Assembly: GCA_001655205.1 (NCBI GenBank) | Contig: LPNZ01002478.1 | Coordinates: forward strand, 1-20,849 | DNA length: 20,849 bases | Source: Lenisia limosa | Lineage: Eukaryota > Breviatea | Direction of reading: 5' to 3' | Part shown: positions 1 to 10,800 of the stretch, in pieces | Position numbering within the stretch: the first letter of the stretch is position 1 | Layout of the letters: every line of letters starts with the position of its first letter | The notes under the pieces: generated by a model | What the model was told of the DNA's origin: nothing | The model's input: the letters and a program-made list of their open reading frames with translations, nothing else | The model's database searches: none | Translations under genes and position numbers: made by a program

Positions 1-23
1 GACGGCTTCGGCCAGATACTACC
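1..23 (-). repeat. Dispersed short repeat, copy cut by window edge
   Basis: The reverse complement reads GTAGTATCTGGCCGAAGCCG and then TC, matching the start of the 9883 and 19014 copies. The rest lies outside the window. Confidence 0.6.
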
Positions 24-73
24 TTATTTATTACTTCTCATTGCTCTATATATTATATACTTGAATGCTCTCT

Positions 74-3000
74 TCAGATTGATCGCAAATTTGTAATTTT
101 CTATGTAACATGGTGTAGGAGGCAAGCCGAGATTTGCAAAAGGAAGACGTATTCACGATCCCCATGGACCACATGGTATGCAGGGCCTGAACTAAGTTTG
201 GAACAGACATGCCCAGATTCTCTCCACTTTTCATGTTGAGGTCCTGTATGGTGGTAATATGTGGTCACAACTACACTCTGATAGGATTAGTTTCTGAATA
301 ATACTCAAGCGCTAATAATCACGTTATTTGACCTTTCAGAGCGAAACATATACCTCAAAACAGACCTCATTTGAGACTTCCGACCTCAGTTCTGAAGCAG
401 AACTTTCGGTGAATACGTAAGAGGATTACTCAAACCCCAATTTGATGATTTCGTGAAGGTCTCTGAGTTTATTGTAAAACTGAAGATTTTTGATCCATCT
501 CCTTTAACCCTACTCCAGCACCGACACCTTTGAGGATTCAGTCTCAGGAGAACTTATTTAAATTTGTCAGTTTCTCCATGTACATTAAATTCGTTTTTAT
601 TATGAACACTATATTTTACAAAGTTTACATGCTGTACATACAATCAATTAGTAAAGTTCCACCCTGAGAGCCACCCATATGGACTGTGTTCCTAATGGCA
701 GTAACGGCGACTATACATAATATATCATATACATACAGTGATCGGGATAAGTCTTGACCGATTTACTATGAGATTTCACAAGGAAAATAGGTCAAGACTT
801 ATTGTACATACATCTGAAGGTATCTTAAATGAACTTTTGAATAAAATAGAGAGCACCGTTATGAACTCCCTCTGAAAAGCCACTCACCTTTTCGGGACAG
901 GGCTGGGTTGAGACTGGCCGCATAATCCGTGTAGTAAGATGAGGAGTCACCATTATAACTACAAATGTCACCAATTCACACTAAATTTGGTGCTCCTAAT
1001 GAGGACTTGCGATAGTATGTTGTAAGTATGATATGACGTGTATGTCTATGTACATGGTTCAATATCTACTACAATTGCAAAAAAAAAATTGAACACAAGA
1101 GTAACGATGCTACTTATGAATACACGTAATGCAATGATGAGATGATGGAAGGATTAAGGATGACGGCTTACGCGGCGTTTGTTTGGTACTCATTGCATCG
1201 GCCAACAAAGCACTTATGACTATCAGTATTTCTGAAGTGTTAGTAGCGCAATACGCTTCCCTGAGAATTGTGGAATAATGACAGGATAACACAAATATGT
1301 TTGAGAAAAAAACACCAAACAATTTTTGAGAGACTCAACAAATCAAATATTCTTATATACTATTGCAATAGTATTATAAGTTAGTATATGATATACTACA
1401 TGATATATATACATACATGTATATAGTACTATTTATATAATATATCATATATAATCATTCAAAGAAATCGAAAAAGTGTGCAGTTTAAAGCAAACCTGTA
1501 CATTCCAAAAGCAGCTGAAGTACCACCACCAGAGCCATAATTAGCCATATCCACTCCACCTGCTGAATGGGGTCAAAGGAAACTGAATAGTTTCATCACC
1601 AAAAAGATACACTGAATAATGCAATCTAACAAACAACAATGCTAATCCAAGACACTTGAATAAGGGGAAAATGCAAGCAAATAGGTAACAATTGAAAAAG
1701 GGAATAAAAAAGAGCTGAAAAAAACACGAACCACTTCTGCAATACACTATCTCACCTGCACTGTCTCGGCGGTTACTGATTAGAGTGTTCTTCTCACTAT
1801 TGTAGTTCAACCCATACCGGTTGATTCCATCCGGAGAAACAAATCTAAACAGGTCAACGACTTGCACCATCAAGCACAAAATTTAACACTTTGATCTAAC
1901 ATCACAATAAAGCAAACAGTTGATTAAGAGTCAACGTCTAACATCACAATAAAACAAGCATTTGATTAAGAGTCAACAGCTAACATCACAATAAAACAAG
2001 CATTTGATCAAGAACGTCGTTAACTCAGCGCTCCGATTTTCCCTAATCAACGGTCTCCTTTTCACAAAATTCGATAAGAGTTCAAAAAATGGACAAGACG
2101 ACAGAACCCAGCCACCCTTGAATGGTGGTTCTTTCTTGAGCATTGTCAACTGTATCAAAAAGCTCGTCTTTATTAATGTTGTCCGGAATCTAAAAAATTA
2201 AGCCAACATTACTTAATATCGTAGGAAGAGGACATATCATTAACTTAGATTCAAAAAAACATTGTTTTTTTTTCAAAATTTTAGATTAATCATCAGAAGC
2301 AAAATCTGTGTCCATAGAAATATGTATAGTAGTATACTATGTATGGTATATATATCGATATATCACAACATAAATGGGTACTTTGAAACAACACTGGTCA
2401 TTTGAAAAGAAAGGGAAGGATGTCTCACCTTGATACCCCACACTTCATTAACTGTAGATCCAAACCCAAACACCAGCTCAACAGGCTTATCTACGACAAA
2501 TCTACAAAATCATGACGGAGCAGGTCGAAGGGGACAAACCTGAGAGGGATTGAGAATGTTGAGGTGCTGGCCATACCATTCGAAGCTCCAATCTGGACAA
2601 ATGAGAAAGACAAGCAATACAAGTACTTAGAAAAAATACTGTCAGGCTGAAGTAGGAGAAGTCAGGACTACCTTATTAATGAAGTTTCTGAGAAAGACTG
2701 TTTCGACCATGTCTGCACCGTTTTGCACAGACTTGGCCATAACCATCCACATTTGATCAAACAGTCGCTACAAGGCGTAAATGTGATGTGAATGCGCGTG
2801 ACATATCATATGATATACAATTTGTGTGGAATGTTGAAAGAAGATTTGAAAGTGAAACTGTTTGGAATGGGAAATGGGTCATCTTTATAGTATACAGAAA
2901 ACACCTCTAACCAGGCACTTTAGATCAACATAGGAATTTTGGAGTCGGATGGTGTAAAGATGTGAGTTCATGAGTCCATTACAGTTAGTGGGGAAATGAG

Positions 3001-3591
3001 ACTCAATTTCTTCAAGGCCTGTCACTACAGAATAACATGACAGTTGTGAATTTGAAATCAAAAATAGTCACCATTGTATCACAACATGACAGTTGTGAAT
3101 TTGAAATCAAAAATAGTCACCATTACCATTATACTGGTGAATACTTCGGTACAAAACAAAATTGAATTTGAAAAAAACTGTTGGGATGCTAACCAGAATC
3201 TTGAAGGTTGGATAGAGACTTGTTTGAGGGCAGGATAAAGTCTTCTGCTTGGAAGGTACCCGTTGTCTCAGCGTTCTCCTCCGTTGTCGTGAGGCTGCGA
3301 TAGTAAATACTGTAGTTTAGTAAAATCTGCGCAAGCCTTTCACAATTCACAGGGTTTCTTTGTTTAACAATGTGTACATTAACAAAAACTCAAGGCAACT
3401 GATTGGATGGGTTAATATTACACTATAACCCAATATCGGGTATACACCCCGTGCCCAATACAATGTATTGGTGTAGACCGCTTCAGTTAGATAAAACCTA
3501 TTCTCTAAATACCTTCGGCCAAACTGCAAAATGCCACGTGTACACATTGCATAACTTTCACTAAATCCCGCACGCTTACAATGCGGAAATG
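74..3591 (-). CDS. Gene A: multi-exon protein of unknown function, 5' end undefined
   Basis: I do not recognise this protein. Thirteen exons join with matching phases: 3591-3513, 3294-3194, 3018-2912, 2767-2672, 2592-2540, 2501-2429, 2189-2116, 2042-2025, 1844-1756, 1559-1496, 1231-1172, 958-888 and 710-663, giving about 311 residues. Further exons 391-354 and 243-157 fit each other in phase. A last exon 100-74 ending in TGA is tentative, and the link between 663 and 391 is unresolved (a 14-nt exon at 527-514 is possible). Seen in the protein: an acidic stretch near TTTEENAETTG, a segment RLFDQMWMVMAKSVQNGADM, a Gly/Ser-rich piece GSGGGTSAAFG and a Cys pair in KCFVGRC. Exon 2042-2025 is only 18 nt. 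No membrane segment was found, and no start codon or signal peptide was identified. It is probably transcribed away from gene B. Exon structure is solid in the middle and weak at both ends. Confidence 0.7.
1896..2025 (-). repeat. 42-bp tandem array at the start of a gene A intron
   Basis: Three units with period 42 (CTAACATCACAATAAA at 1896, 1938 and 1980). On the coding strand each begins with a donor-like GTTA (GTTAAC, GTTAGC, GTTAGA) and ends TTATTGTGAT. The first GTTAAC at 2024 is the donor of the 18-nt exon, so the array extends from the splice site into the intron. Confidence 0.85.
3034..3124. repeat. Perfect 42-bp direct duplication in a gene A intron
   Basis: AACATGACAGTTGTGAATTT and the following bases, 42 in all, occur identically at 3034 and 3083, a period of 49 with a 7-bp spacer. 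The repeat lies in the 3' part of the intron between exons 3294-3194 and 3018-2912. The identity suggests a recent event. Confidence 0.9.
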
Positions 3592-4252
3592 CTGGTGAAA
3601 CATACAACCAGAAACAGGAGGAGGGAGGCAGAAATTGTCATCTAGAATTGTGACTCAAGAGCACCCAGGGGAAAACAGCAAACTTCTAACGATAGGATTA
3701 ACAATATACAACATTGCGGAACAACACTGACCGAATTCCTGGGGACAGATACTTGAAGAAGAAAGATGAAGAGAAGAAAACAACAACGAATCGTTGTTTT
3801 TCACTTCGACATTTTAGCGGAGTTCTCAATAAACCAATAAAGCGGTTTGTGTTTTCTTTCTGTTACATAGTAATATAATAATAATAATTATATATAAATT
3901 TGTTTTATTGTTGATGGTTGATGATTGATGATTGGGATTGGTTGACACAAAATTCTTCCCTGTTCGCCGGCGGGTCTAACTCCGATTTTTCCAATGTTTT
4001 TGTTATATAGAACATGGGGGAGCGAATATGTAACATGCTTTTCGTCGGACCAATTTTGACAAATTTTGATAATTGTCTCAAATAGCAAATATAGCATAGA
4101 GACAAAGGGCAATACCTAAATTGAATAAAAAGGAAAAAGTAGCAGCGTACCACAACGGATAGAATACTCCGACTGATAACAGCATTCTTCAGCTCACAGC
4201 CTTCCCATGGATATGGGGTGAAGAAAGGGGTCCAGCCTTCGAAAACGAGGAG
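3592..4252. other. Divergent intergenic region / 5' ends of genes A and B
   Basis: This stretch separates minus-strand gene A from plus-strand gene B and must hold the first exon of A and both promoters. I could not settle an exon for A here. A possible short upstream ORF of four codons (ATG at 4207, TGA at 4219-4221) lies in the presumed 5' leader of gene B. No conserved promoter motif was recognised. The AT-rich part at 3865-3935 is low complexity. Confidence 0.4.
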
Positions 4253-7200
4253 ATGCTGATCCCCCTTCTTCTTCTTAGCCTTCTCGCAATGGCAGTCTCC
4301 ATAAGGTATTTATTGTCAGATTTTGGGCATCTTTTTATACAACAGCATCTTTTCTGGGAATCATCATTTGCTCTTTGAAATGATTGAATTGGCCTATGTG
4401 TGTGTGTATGTGTTCAATCAATCCATTTTATCTATCTAAACGTATATAAATNNNNNNNNNNNNNNNNNNNNNNNNNNNNNNNNNNNNNNNNNNNNNNNNN
4501 NNNNNNNNNNNNNNNNNNNNNNNNNNNNNNNNNNNNNNNNNAGTACTCCTCCATTACCCATTAGCTTCCCTCCGCAAGGTGTTATGCTGCCCTCTGTTTA
4601 CGAGGTTGTGACAAAAGAGTGGATGGATGAAAAGGTTTGCTGGAGATTCAATTCATATAAACACCAAATGTGACCTCATCGAAGTGCCACTTCACACTGT
4701 CCTCATATCAATCCAGCTTATGTTTATTGAAGAAGATTGCATACACTCTTGTTTATTATTGGGATAGGCGGCAATCTTCACCAACGACATGGAGACGTAT
4801 TTCATTGTGGACAAGGTTGGATACAGCATTTGTTTTGTTAAATATGGCGTAGATTCTGAAACAATTGAATCAAATTGATATTGGGGGTTTTGAGACCGAA
4901 CTTGTTCAAGCAGGAGCTGCCTTTTTTCACTGCACCTCTTATACTTCTTATACCCCAGGAAAATATTCAAGAGCACACCAATGGTATGATACTCACTGTT
5001 GTTTTTTATGAAATACTATGTTTCTATGATAACAGTTGATTTCTTCTTATTCCATGACTTGCAGATCTGGATTGCTTTTTTCCAACTCTTGAAGACAGTA
5101 TTTCGCTAAGTATGACGGATGTTCATATTAGCAATAACACTGTCCGCGCTGTTGCCACCTTAAATGTCAAGGGGATGGGGATCTTCTTCTAATCCATATC
5201 CTTTACAATATTACTGTGAAGGATGCTTAGTATGATATATTATGCTATGTGTTATGGTGATACACGGTTTTGTTACTTTCTCATTTTGCCCAAGAAAATA
5301 ACTGTGATTTATAACTTCATGTCAAAAATATGTATAATATATGATATGTATCTTTTAGAGTTCTGTGTGACAACCCAGGGGGAATGCTCGCCGTATTCCC
5401 TTGCATTCAACACAAGTTCTGTGACATGCAAAAACGGACTCTTTGAACCCTCCCTTGAGTGTTACATAAGTGGGAAGTGGGTCACATTGATATCCCCTCT
5501 TATCCTTTTTTCTATGTTTTGTTGTTTTCACCCTCATACATGTTTTTTTATTTTTCGAATATTTTGGTTGTTGTTTTTCTGTGGCAACTCTTTTCTTTCA
5601 TAATATCCAATAGCGTGATGGTGTGGANNNNNNNNNNNNNNNNNNNNNNNNNNNNNNNNNNNNNNNNNNNNNNNNTTTTCACCGTATCAGAATGTCTCCC
5701 TTCCGACTGCACGGACTCTTCGGAGTATCTCGCGATTCCGTGTGTTAAAAGGGCATCATTCGCCACCTGCAAACCATGTGCAGACCTATCCCGACACCCA
5801 GCTGATGGAAACAAATGCGGCGTTTGCCTTGACGGGTTCACGATTGCCTCGGAAAAAGTGGACACTATTGAACCGTGCACTGGTAGGGTGACATCTGTTG
5901 ATGTGTTATAGCTATAGATCTCTCCACCTGAGACCTAGTCTTACTATTGAGCCACTTATAATCTGTTCCCCTTTGAGGACGTTATCAATATTTACGATAA
6001 TATTATTTTATAAAGCCTTTGATGCAATTCTAACTCTCTGCTGTGACATAAGACGGATTTAGGAGGGCCTACCTGGGTTATCATGCATATAGTATCATAT
6101 ACTATATACTATATCATATGTGAATAATTCTGCTTTACGTTGAGTTTGGCTTGCTTCTCTCCTAGTTAATCCATATAGGATGCTCTGATTGTGAACATGA
6201 TTTCTACCGAACGGAAAAGTGCAAAGACGGTGAAGACACAGTGTAAGCTTTCATCTTTTCTTGTATTTGCCTCAAACAGTATTTACTTGACTTGCATTGT
6301 GACGGAATAGGTGTGTTGCCTGTAGTACTATCCACAGGCTCGGGGCGGAGGGTAACGGATGTGGGGCCTGCACCAAGGGCTTCTACCATATAACAACCGG
6401 AAACATCAATAGTCTGGACAAGTGCACTGGTAGGGCATTTTGCTAAGCATTTTGGCTGGTACTGTTTTGATTCTAATATCATATGATATGGTAATAGGGT
6501 CCACCTGAAAATGCATAGTATGTTGAGAATTATTTTGTAAGGTCAAGTCATTTGACAATGATATTCGCTATTAAACACCCTCACGGCTCCAGGGTGTTCA
6601 TTACACCATCGTGTATCTCTCAACACGGACCGGACCTCATGTGGTCAATGTGGACTGAACTATTTCCACACTGCTACGTCCGGCATCGCCACCTGCAATG
6701 GTGGGTACCTGAAAGTTATCTGGATTGAATAAATCCTATGATGATTGAATCAATACTATGATGGTTGAATCAATACTATGATGTGTAAAAACTGGAAACA
6801 TATAAGTTTGTACTATGATGAAGAATAATAAGTTTATACTCTGATGTAATCACATGATAGGTCAAGACAGCCAATTGAACCGCTTCATCCCGAACGGAGT
6901 TCTTTGGTTTCTAACCACTTAGCATGTAGCAAGAAATGCGCCTCATCGACGCAGTACATCAGCACGTTCTGCACTCCAACAGCGAACATTGGGTATGCTG
7001 CGCTGATGAGGGGTTGAGTCCCAGGCTTTCTAAAGGTTGAACTAAGTTGTTGCTGGCTCCACAACAGCCCGACAAAATAACCGTATTTCGTGGGAAAACA
7101 TGGATATTTCACCAGTCTTTGCAATGACTATCCCCAAGGTGTTCCGCTTGTAGCAGTCGAGGCCGAACAAATGGTGATGCTGTCAAGTGCGGGCAGTGTC

Positions 7201-7693
7201 TCTCAGGCAAATACAACACCATCTCCGGGGATGCTGCTGGAACTGCTATGTGCTATGGTTGGTGGGTTGTTCTATTCTGGCGGCACCAGCCGAAAATCCC
7301 GGGGGGTTTTAGGAGTATTGACGCGATATAGGTTGTATGGCACATTACAACCGTTATGGCAATTCAAGCGATCGGAGCAAGTGCGGTACTTGTGTTACCA
7401 ATTCCTGGTCAAATGACGCAGTTGGAATTACCTCCTGTTCAAGTTTGTCTGGCACTGAAAGATTTCACTTTATCAGGAAATTTCAAATGACCCATATTGA
7501 CACTTTAGAATGTTACTGCCCTAAGAGTAACTACCCTTCGCCGTGTAACAAGGACTTTGTTAACGACATCGGCCATTGCCCTTCCTGCATCGCTCTCAAG
7601 AGGTACCCCGGTGATGGTAACTTTTGTGGAGAATGTTTATCTGGGTTTGCAGGCCCTCTAAATTATTTGAAATCCAACAAGGCCTGTAGTTGA
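4253..7693 (+). CDS. Gene B: secreted cysteine-rich modular protein
   Basis: Exon 1 encodes a classical signal peptide (MLIPLLLLSLLAMAVSIR), so the start is well supported. Further exons: 4542(or in gap)-4634, 4768-4815, 4914-4983, 5065-5165, 5361-5469, 5691-5882, 6179-6242, 6311-6429, 6593-6700, 6923-6992, 7139-7257, 7332-7442 and 7509-7693. Phases agree throughout; part of exon 2 may lie in the first gap. The N-terminal third (about 150 residues) has few cysteines. The rest is a string of Cys modules with the signature C..C followed by DGN-x-CG-x-C-x-x-GF and a closing Cys, recalling the CxxC-rich surface proteins of diplomonads and EGF/furin-like repeats. The last residues (KSNKACS) show no membrane helix or GPI-type tail, so I infer a secreted protein with disulfide-bonded modules. 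The ligand is unknown. Stop is TGA, 170 bp from the stop of convergent gene C. Confidence 0.85.
4452..4541. other. Assembly gap (90 N)
   Basis: Run of N between exon 1 and exon 2 of gene B. Exon 1 ends in phase 2, so the first bases of exon 2 or a further small exon may be hidden here. Confidence 0.99.
5628..5675. other. Assembly gap (48 N)
   Basis: Run of N inside the intron between exons 6 and 7 of gene B. The flanking exons join in phase 1 if donor GTGGGA at 5470 is used, so no coding sequence needs to be missing. Confidence 0.99.
6179..7442 (+). repeat. Duplicated three-exon Cys cassette in gene B
   Basis: Exons 6179-6242, 6311-6429 and 6593-6700 (64, 119, 108 nt) correspond one to one with 6923-6992, 7139-7257 and 7332-7442 (70, 119, 111 nt). 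Their phases are the same (1-2, 2-1, 1-1). The second exon of each set begins C-x-A-C-S and carries a C-G-x-C motif, and the third begins G-C and carries S-C-G-Q-C or K-C-G-T-C. Exons 5691-5882 and 7509-7693 look like the first two exons of the cassette without the intron. This indicates growth of the protein by duplication of exon sets. Confidence 0.75.
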
Positions 7694-7863
7694 GGTCAAT
7701 ATGGTAATAGTATTATTAGGTGCTTGGTATGTTTTATGCGTGGAGGTTATCATAAAATATACATTTTGTTTGGACAGTGTCGAGAAGGGGGTGTCTTCAT
7801 TTTGTTTGGACAATCAGACTAGAAGTACCTTCTGGATTCAAAAAAAATACCATTACTACAGCG
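7694..7863. other. Short convergent intergenic region B/C
   Basis: It separates the TGA of gene B from the TAA of gene C. It must hold both 3' ends and polyadenylation signals. A short direct repeat (CATTTTGTTTGGACA, about 7762 and 7797) is visible. No gene was found. Confidence 0.6.
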
Positions 7864-10800
7864 TTAAATCAGCTTGACATCCTCCCTAGCCTCTTCCGCA
7901 ATAGCTCTCTTCATAGCCTCCTGTCGATGAAGCATTGTATTCACGTCGTTTCTACTGTGTGAGATTTGTCCAGCTGAAATCATAGAAGGTGGTAACACCA
8001 AACCATTGAAGAAAGACATTTGCAGAAACAAACCCGCCTACACGTTTGCGAAGCAGACAAAGCGATTGTGCCCCTCCTCAAGCTTCCTTGCTCTGCCTTG
8101 CATCTACAACGGTCAGCTAACCAAAACAAAAATACGAAATCTAGATTGAAAACCGACTGATATTACTAAAAACAACACGGATTTCCCCGCGATACCTGGA
8201 CAAACGAGTTACGCGTCACAGCTTCATTGAACTGAATCACGAGATTGGCCTTGGTGTCGATACCCTCGGATATGCACCCTTCCGTACCAACAAGCACAAC
8301 ATCGCCTTTCTCTTCCTGATTTGTCATTATGGGCATTTTGCAATTATATGTGGTTATGTCGCCAAGGATATTCAAATAGAATTGCCAAATCCTGGAAATG
8401 TTTATCACATACTTCGAATTTTAGGAGGACGTTGCTTGAGGAACTGCCAGTTTTGTGTATATTTATGCCAGACTGGAGCATATTTTGCACTAACCTCTTT
8501 AACTAAGGAGTTAAGGCTACCAAAGAGGATATTATATAGTATTGATATATTTCCTGCAAGCACAGAGTATTTACACAAGTGTACTTATGCGAATACGATT
8601 CATGCAATTTGTGCCATATGCATATCATATGATATTGTAAGATGTATATTATGTGTTGTATCAAATGCACGACACCCTGGTTATGCCTTTTCACATACCT
8701 CCTTATCCCCCACGAGTTCTTTTCGAGAACTCGACGACCCGACAGCCAGAAGCGTTTTGATCTTCATGTTGGTGACATGAGACCTGGGGTATTACAAGAT
8801 GTTATGTTAACTTCGGTCGCTTTATCAGGCTTACATGGACAGTATGGATTCGATGAAGGTGGCAGTGAGGCGGGTGATTGTAGAGATTAGAATACGTTTG
8901 GAGCCGTTTCCGGGAGGGCTGTAGTTACTCATTTCACCAATGAGTTCAGCAAACTGCAAATGCGTGAGGGAAAAAGAGCTATTGTGACGAAAATAACACG
9001 AAGGTTGATCTGTGTATGAAGTATCTTAGTATTTCGTGAAAAATGATAGTTTGAACGTTTAAAAATGATCTTAAGTGATATGATTCTACGTATGATTAGG
9101 AGAGGCCAATTAACAGTTAAGAGCCAAACATACCTTCTTATTGTCCTTCAACTCAATGCTCTTTTCATAGTTAGCAAATATGTGTCGTCGAAGACTTTCA
9201 GTGCGGACAAGAAGACGGAGAAGAGGCTTCGTTGGCTGTACAATAAGATTTGAGAATTCGATACTACTCTACATAAAAGATATCAATGCCCACCTGAGTT
9301 CTGTCAATGTTGTTGACATCAATGTTTTGCTTTGAAACTTTGCTGAAATCTTCGAGAAATTGGACCGCGCTGTCTCCTGAGTAAACGTCTTCTGCTTTAT
9401 CCTTGAATGTAAAATGGGAATGTGCTGCAGAGTATGCACTAAGATTTTTAATTGTGATAAATGAAGAGAGAATACAACATTGCTCGGAGTAGGCCTCCCT
9501 GCATACCGTAGCAAACAAGTGGGAGAGCGCAAACTCAGCCATTCCTTCGCCCTGATGAGTAATAGAGGAATATTTAAGAGAATGTTGCAATAATAATCAA
9601 TCACAGAATGTAAGTTTGTTCACGAATTTTGAAAATCACGCATCAAATAGTAACCCCACAAACATAATCACCCAAGACATGCCAGATGAAAAACAATAAG
9701 TTGACGTAAATGAGGGCAATTGAGTTCGACAGTTGGAGCTGATATGTAAGAAGAAAAAAAACGCAAATCGCAGGTGAAGAAGACATTACTAACTTGTCGA
9801 TCTCGTTCACGCTCGTCTTCGTAGCCGTACTTTCCCTAGAACTTAAAAACAAGCACTTTTGTCTTTGTTTACTACAAAAACAAGGTTGTATCTGGTCGAA
9901 GCCATTTACACCATCATGCTTATAAGAGATATTGAATTATAGAATAATATCATATTAATTTACCCAATCACTGTGCACAGCTTTCTACGTGCCATAATAC
10001 AAGAAACCACAACCTTGAAATCAGAGTAAACCCCCACCTTGAAATCAGAGTAAGACTCTTTGGATAGCACCTTCGCGGTATTGAGATTATAGGATTTCAC
10101 AGCATATCCAAACTGGAAAAATAATACAAGAATTTCAAGGGCTACTGAGAGTGCTTACATGTATTGTATATATACATGTACATCATAGCGTAACCCAACG
10201 TTAAACCACAATAATAAGCCTCACATATGACTCTTCATTTGGACACTCTAATATCTGAACCCCCCCCCCGGTAATATACCAATAGTAATCAAGTTTATTG
10301 AGAAATTCAGTCTTTTGGGACCGTTGGGATTCCTTTTACCCAACCTCTGCGTTCAAAGCATCAAGAAGTTTGCCTGAGGTTAAAGTATTTTCCTTCACTT
10401 CCATGATTGGAGGTCGAGTAATGTCGTCTAAATCTCGCAGACTCTGTAACAGTGATATCAAAATAATATTACATCTTTAATGTACAGATGAGAAATATAA
10501 AAAAAAGGAGAGTGGCCTAAACGTATGTAATGTAATAACAATAAAACGAAACAATTTGAAATCACACCTGCTCTTCCAGAGGATGGACCAGTATCCTGGC
10601 ACCAAGGTTCTTCTTCAGACCAGAAATGTCTATTGCGTCGGATGCTGGAAACAAGTGAGAAAAGATGTCACAATTGCTGCCTAGGTTGTAAACAGAGCAA
10701 GATCTTGCATATATCAATTGCTAAAGAAGATGTCCAGCTTTCTGAATGGAAAATATGTTTGCATATGATATTATTGATATGATATACTACTATGTACTAT

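Noticed and set aside
3888-4153. Two overlapping minus-strand ORFs between genes A and B
   Set aside because: Low-complexity, hydrophobic, overlapping frames with no domain and no phase-consistent link to gene A.
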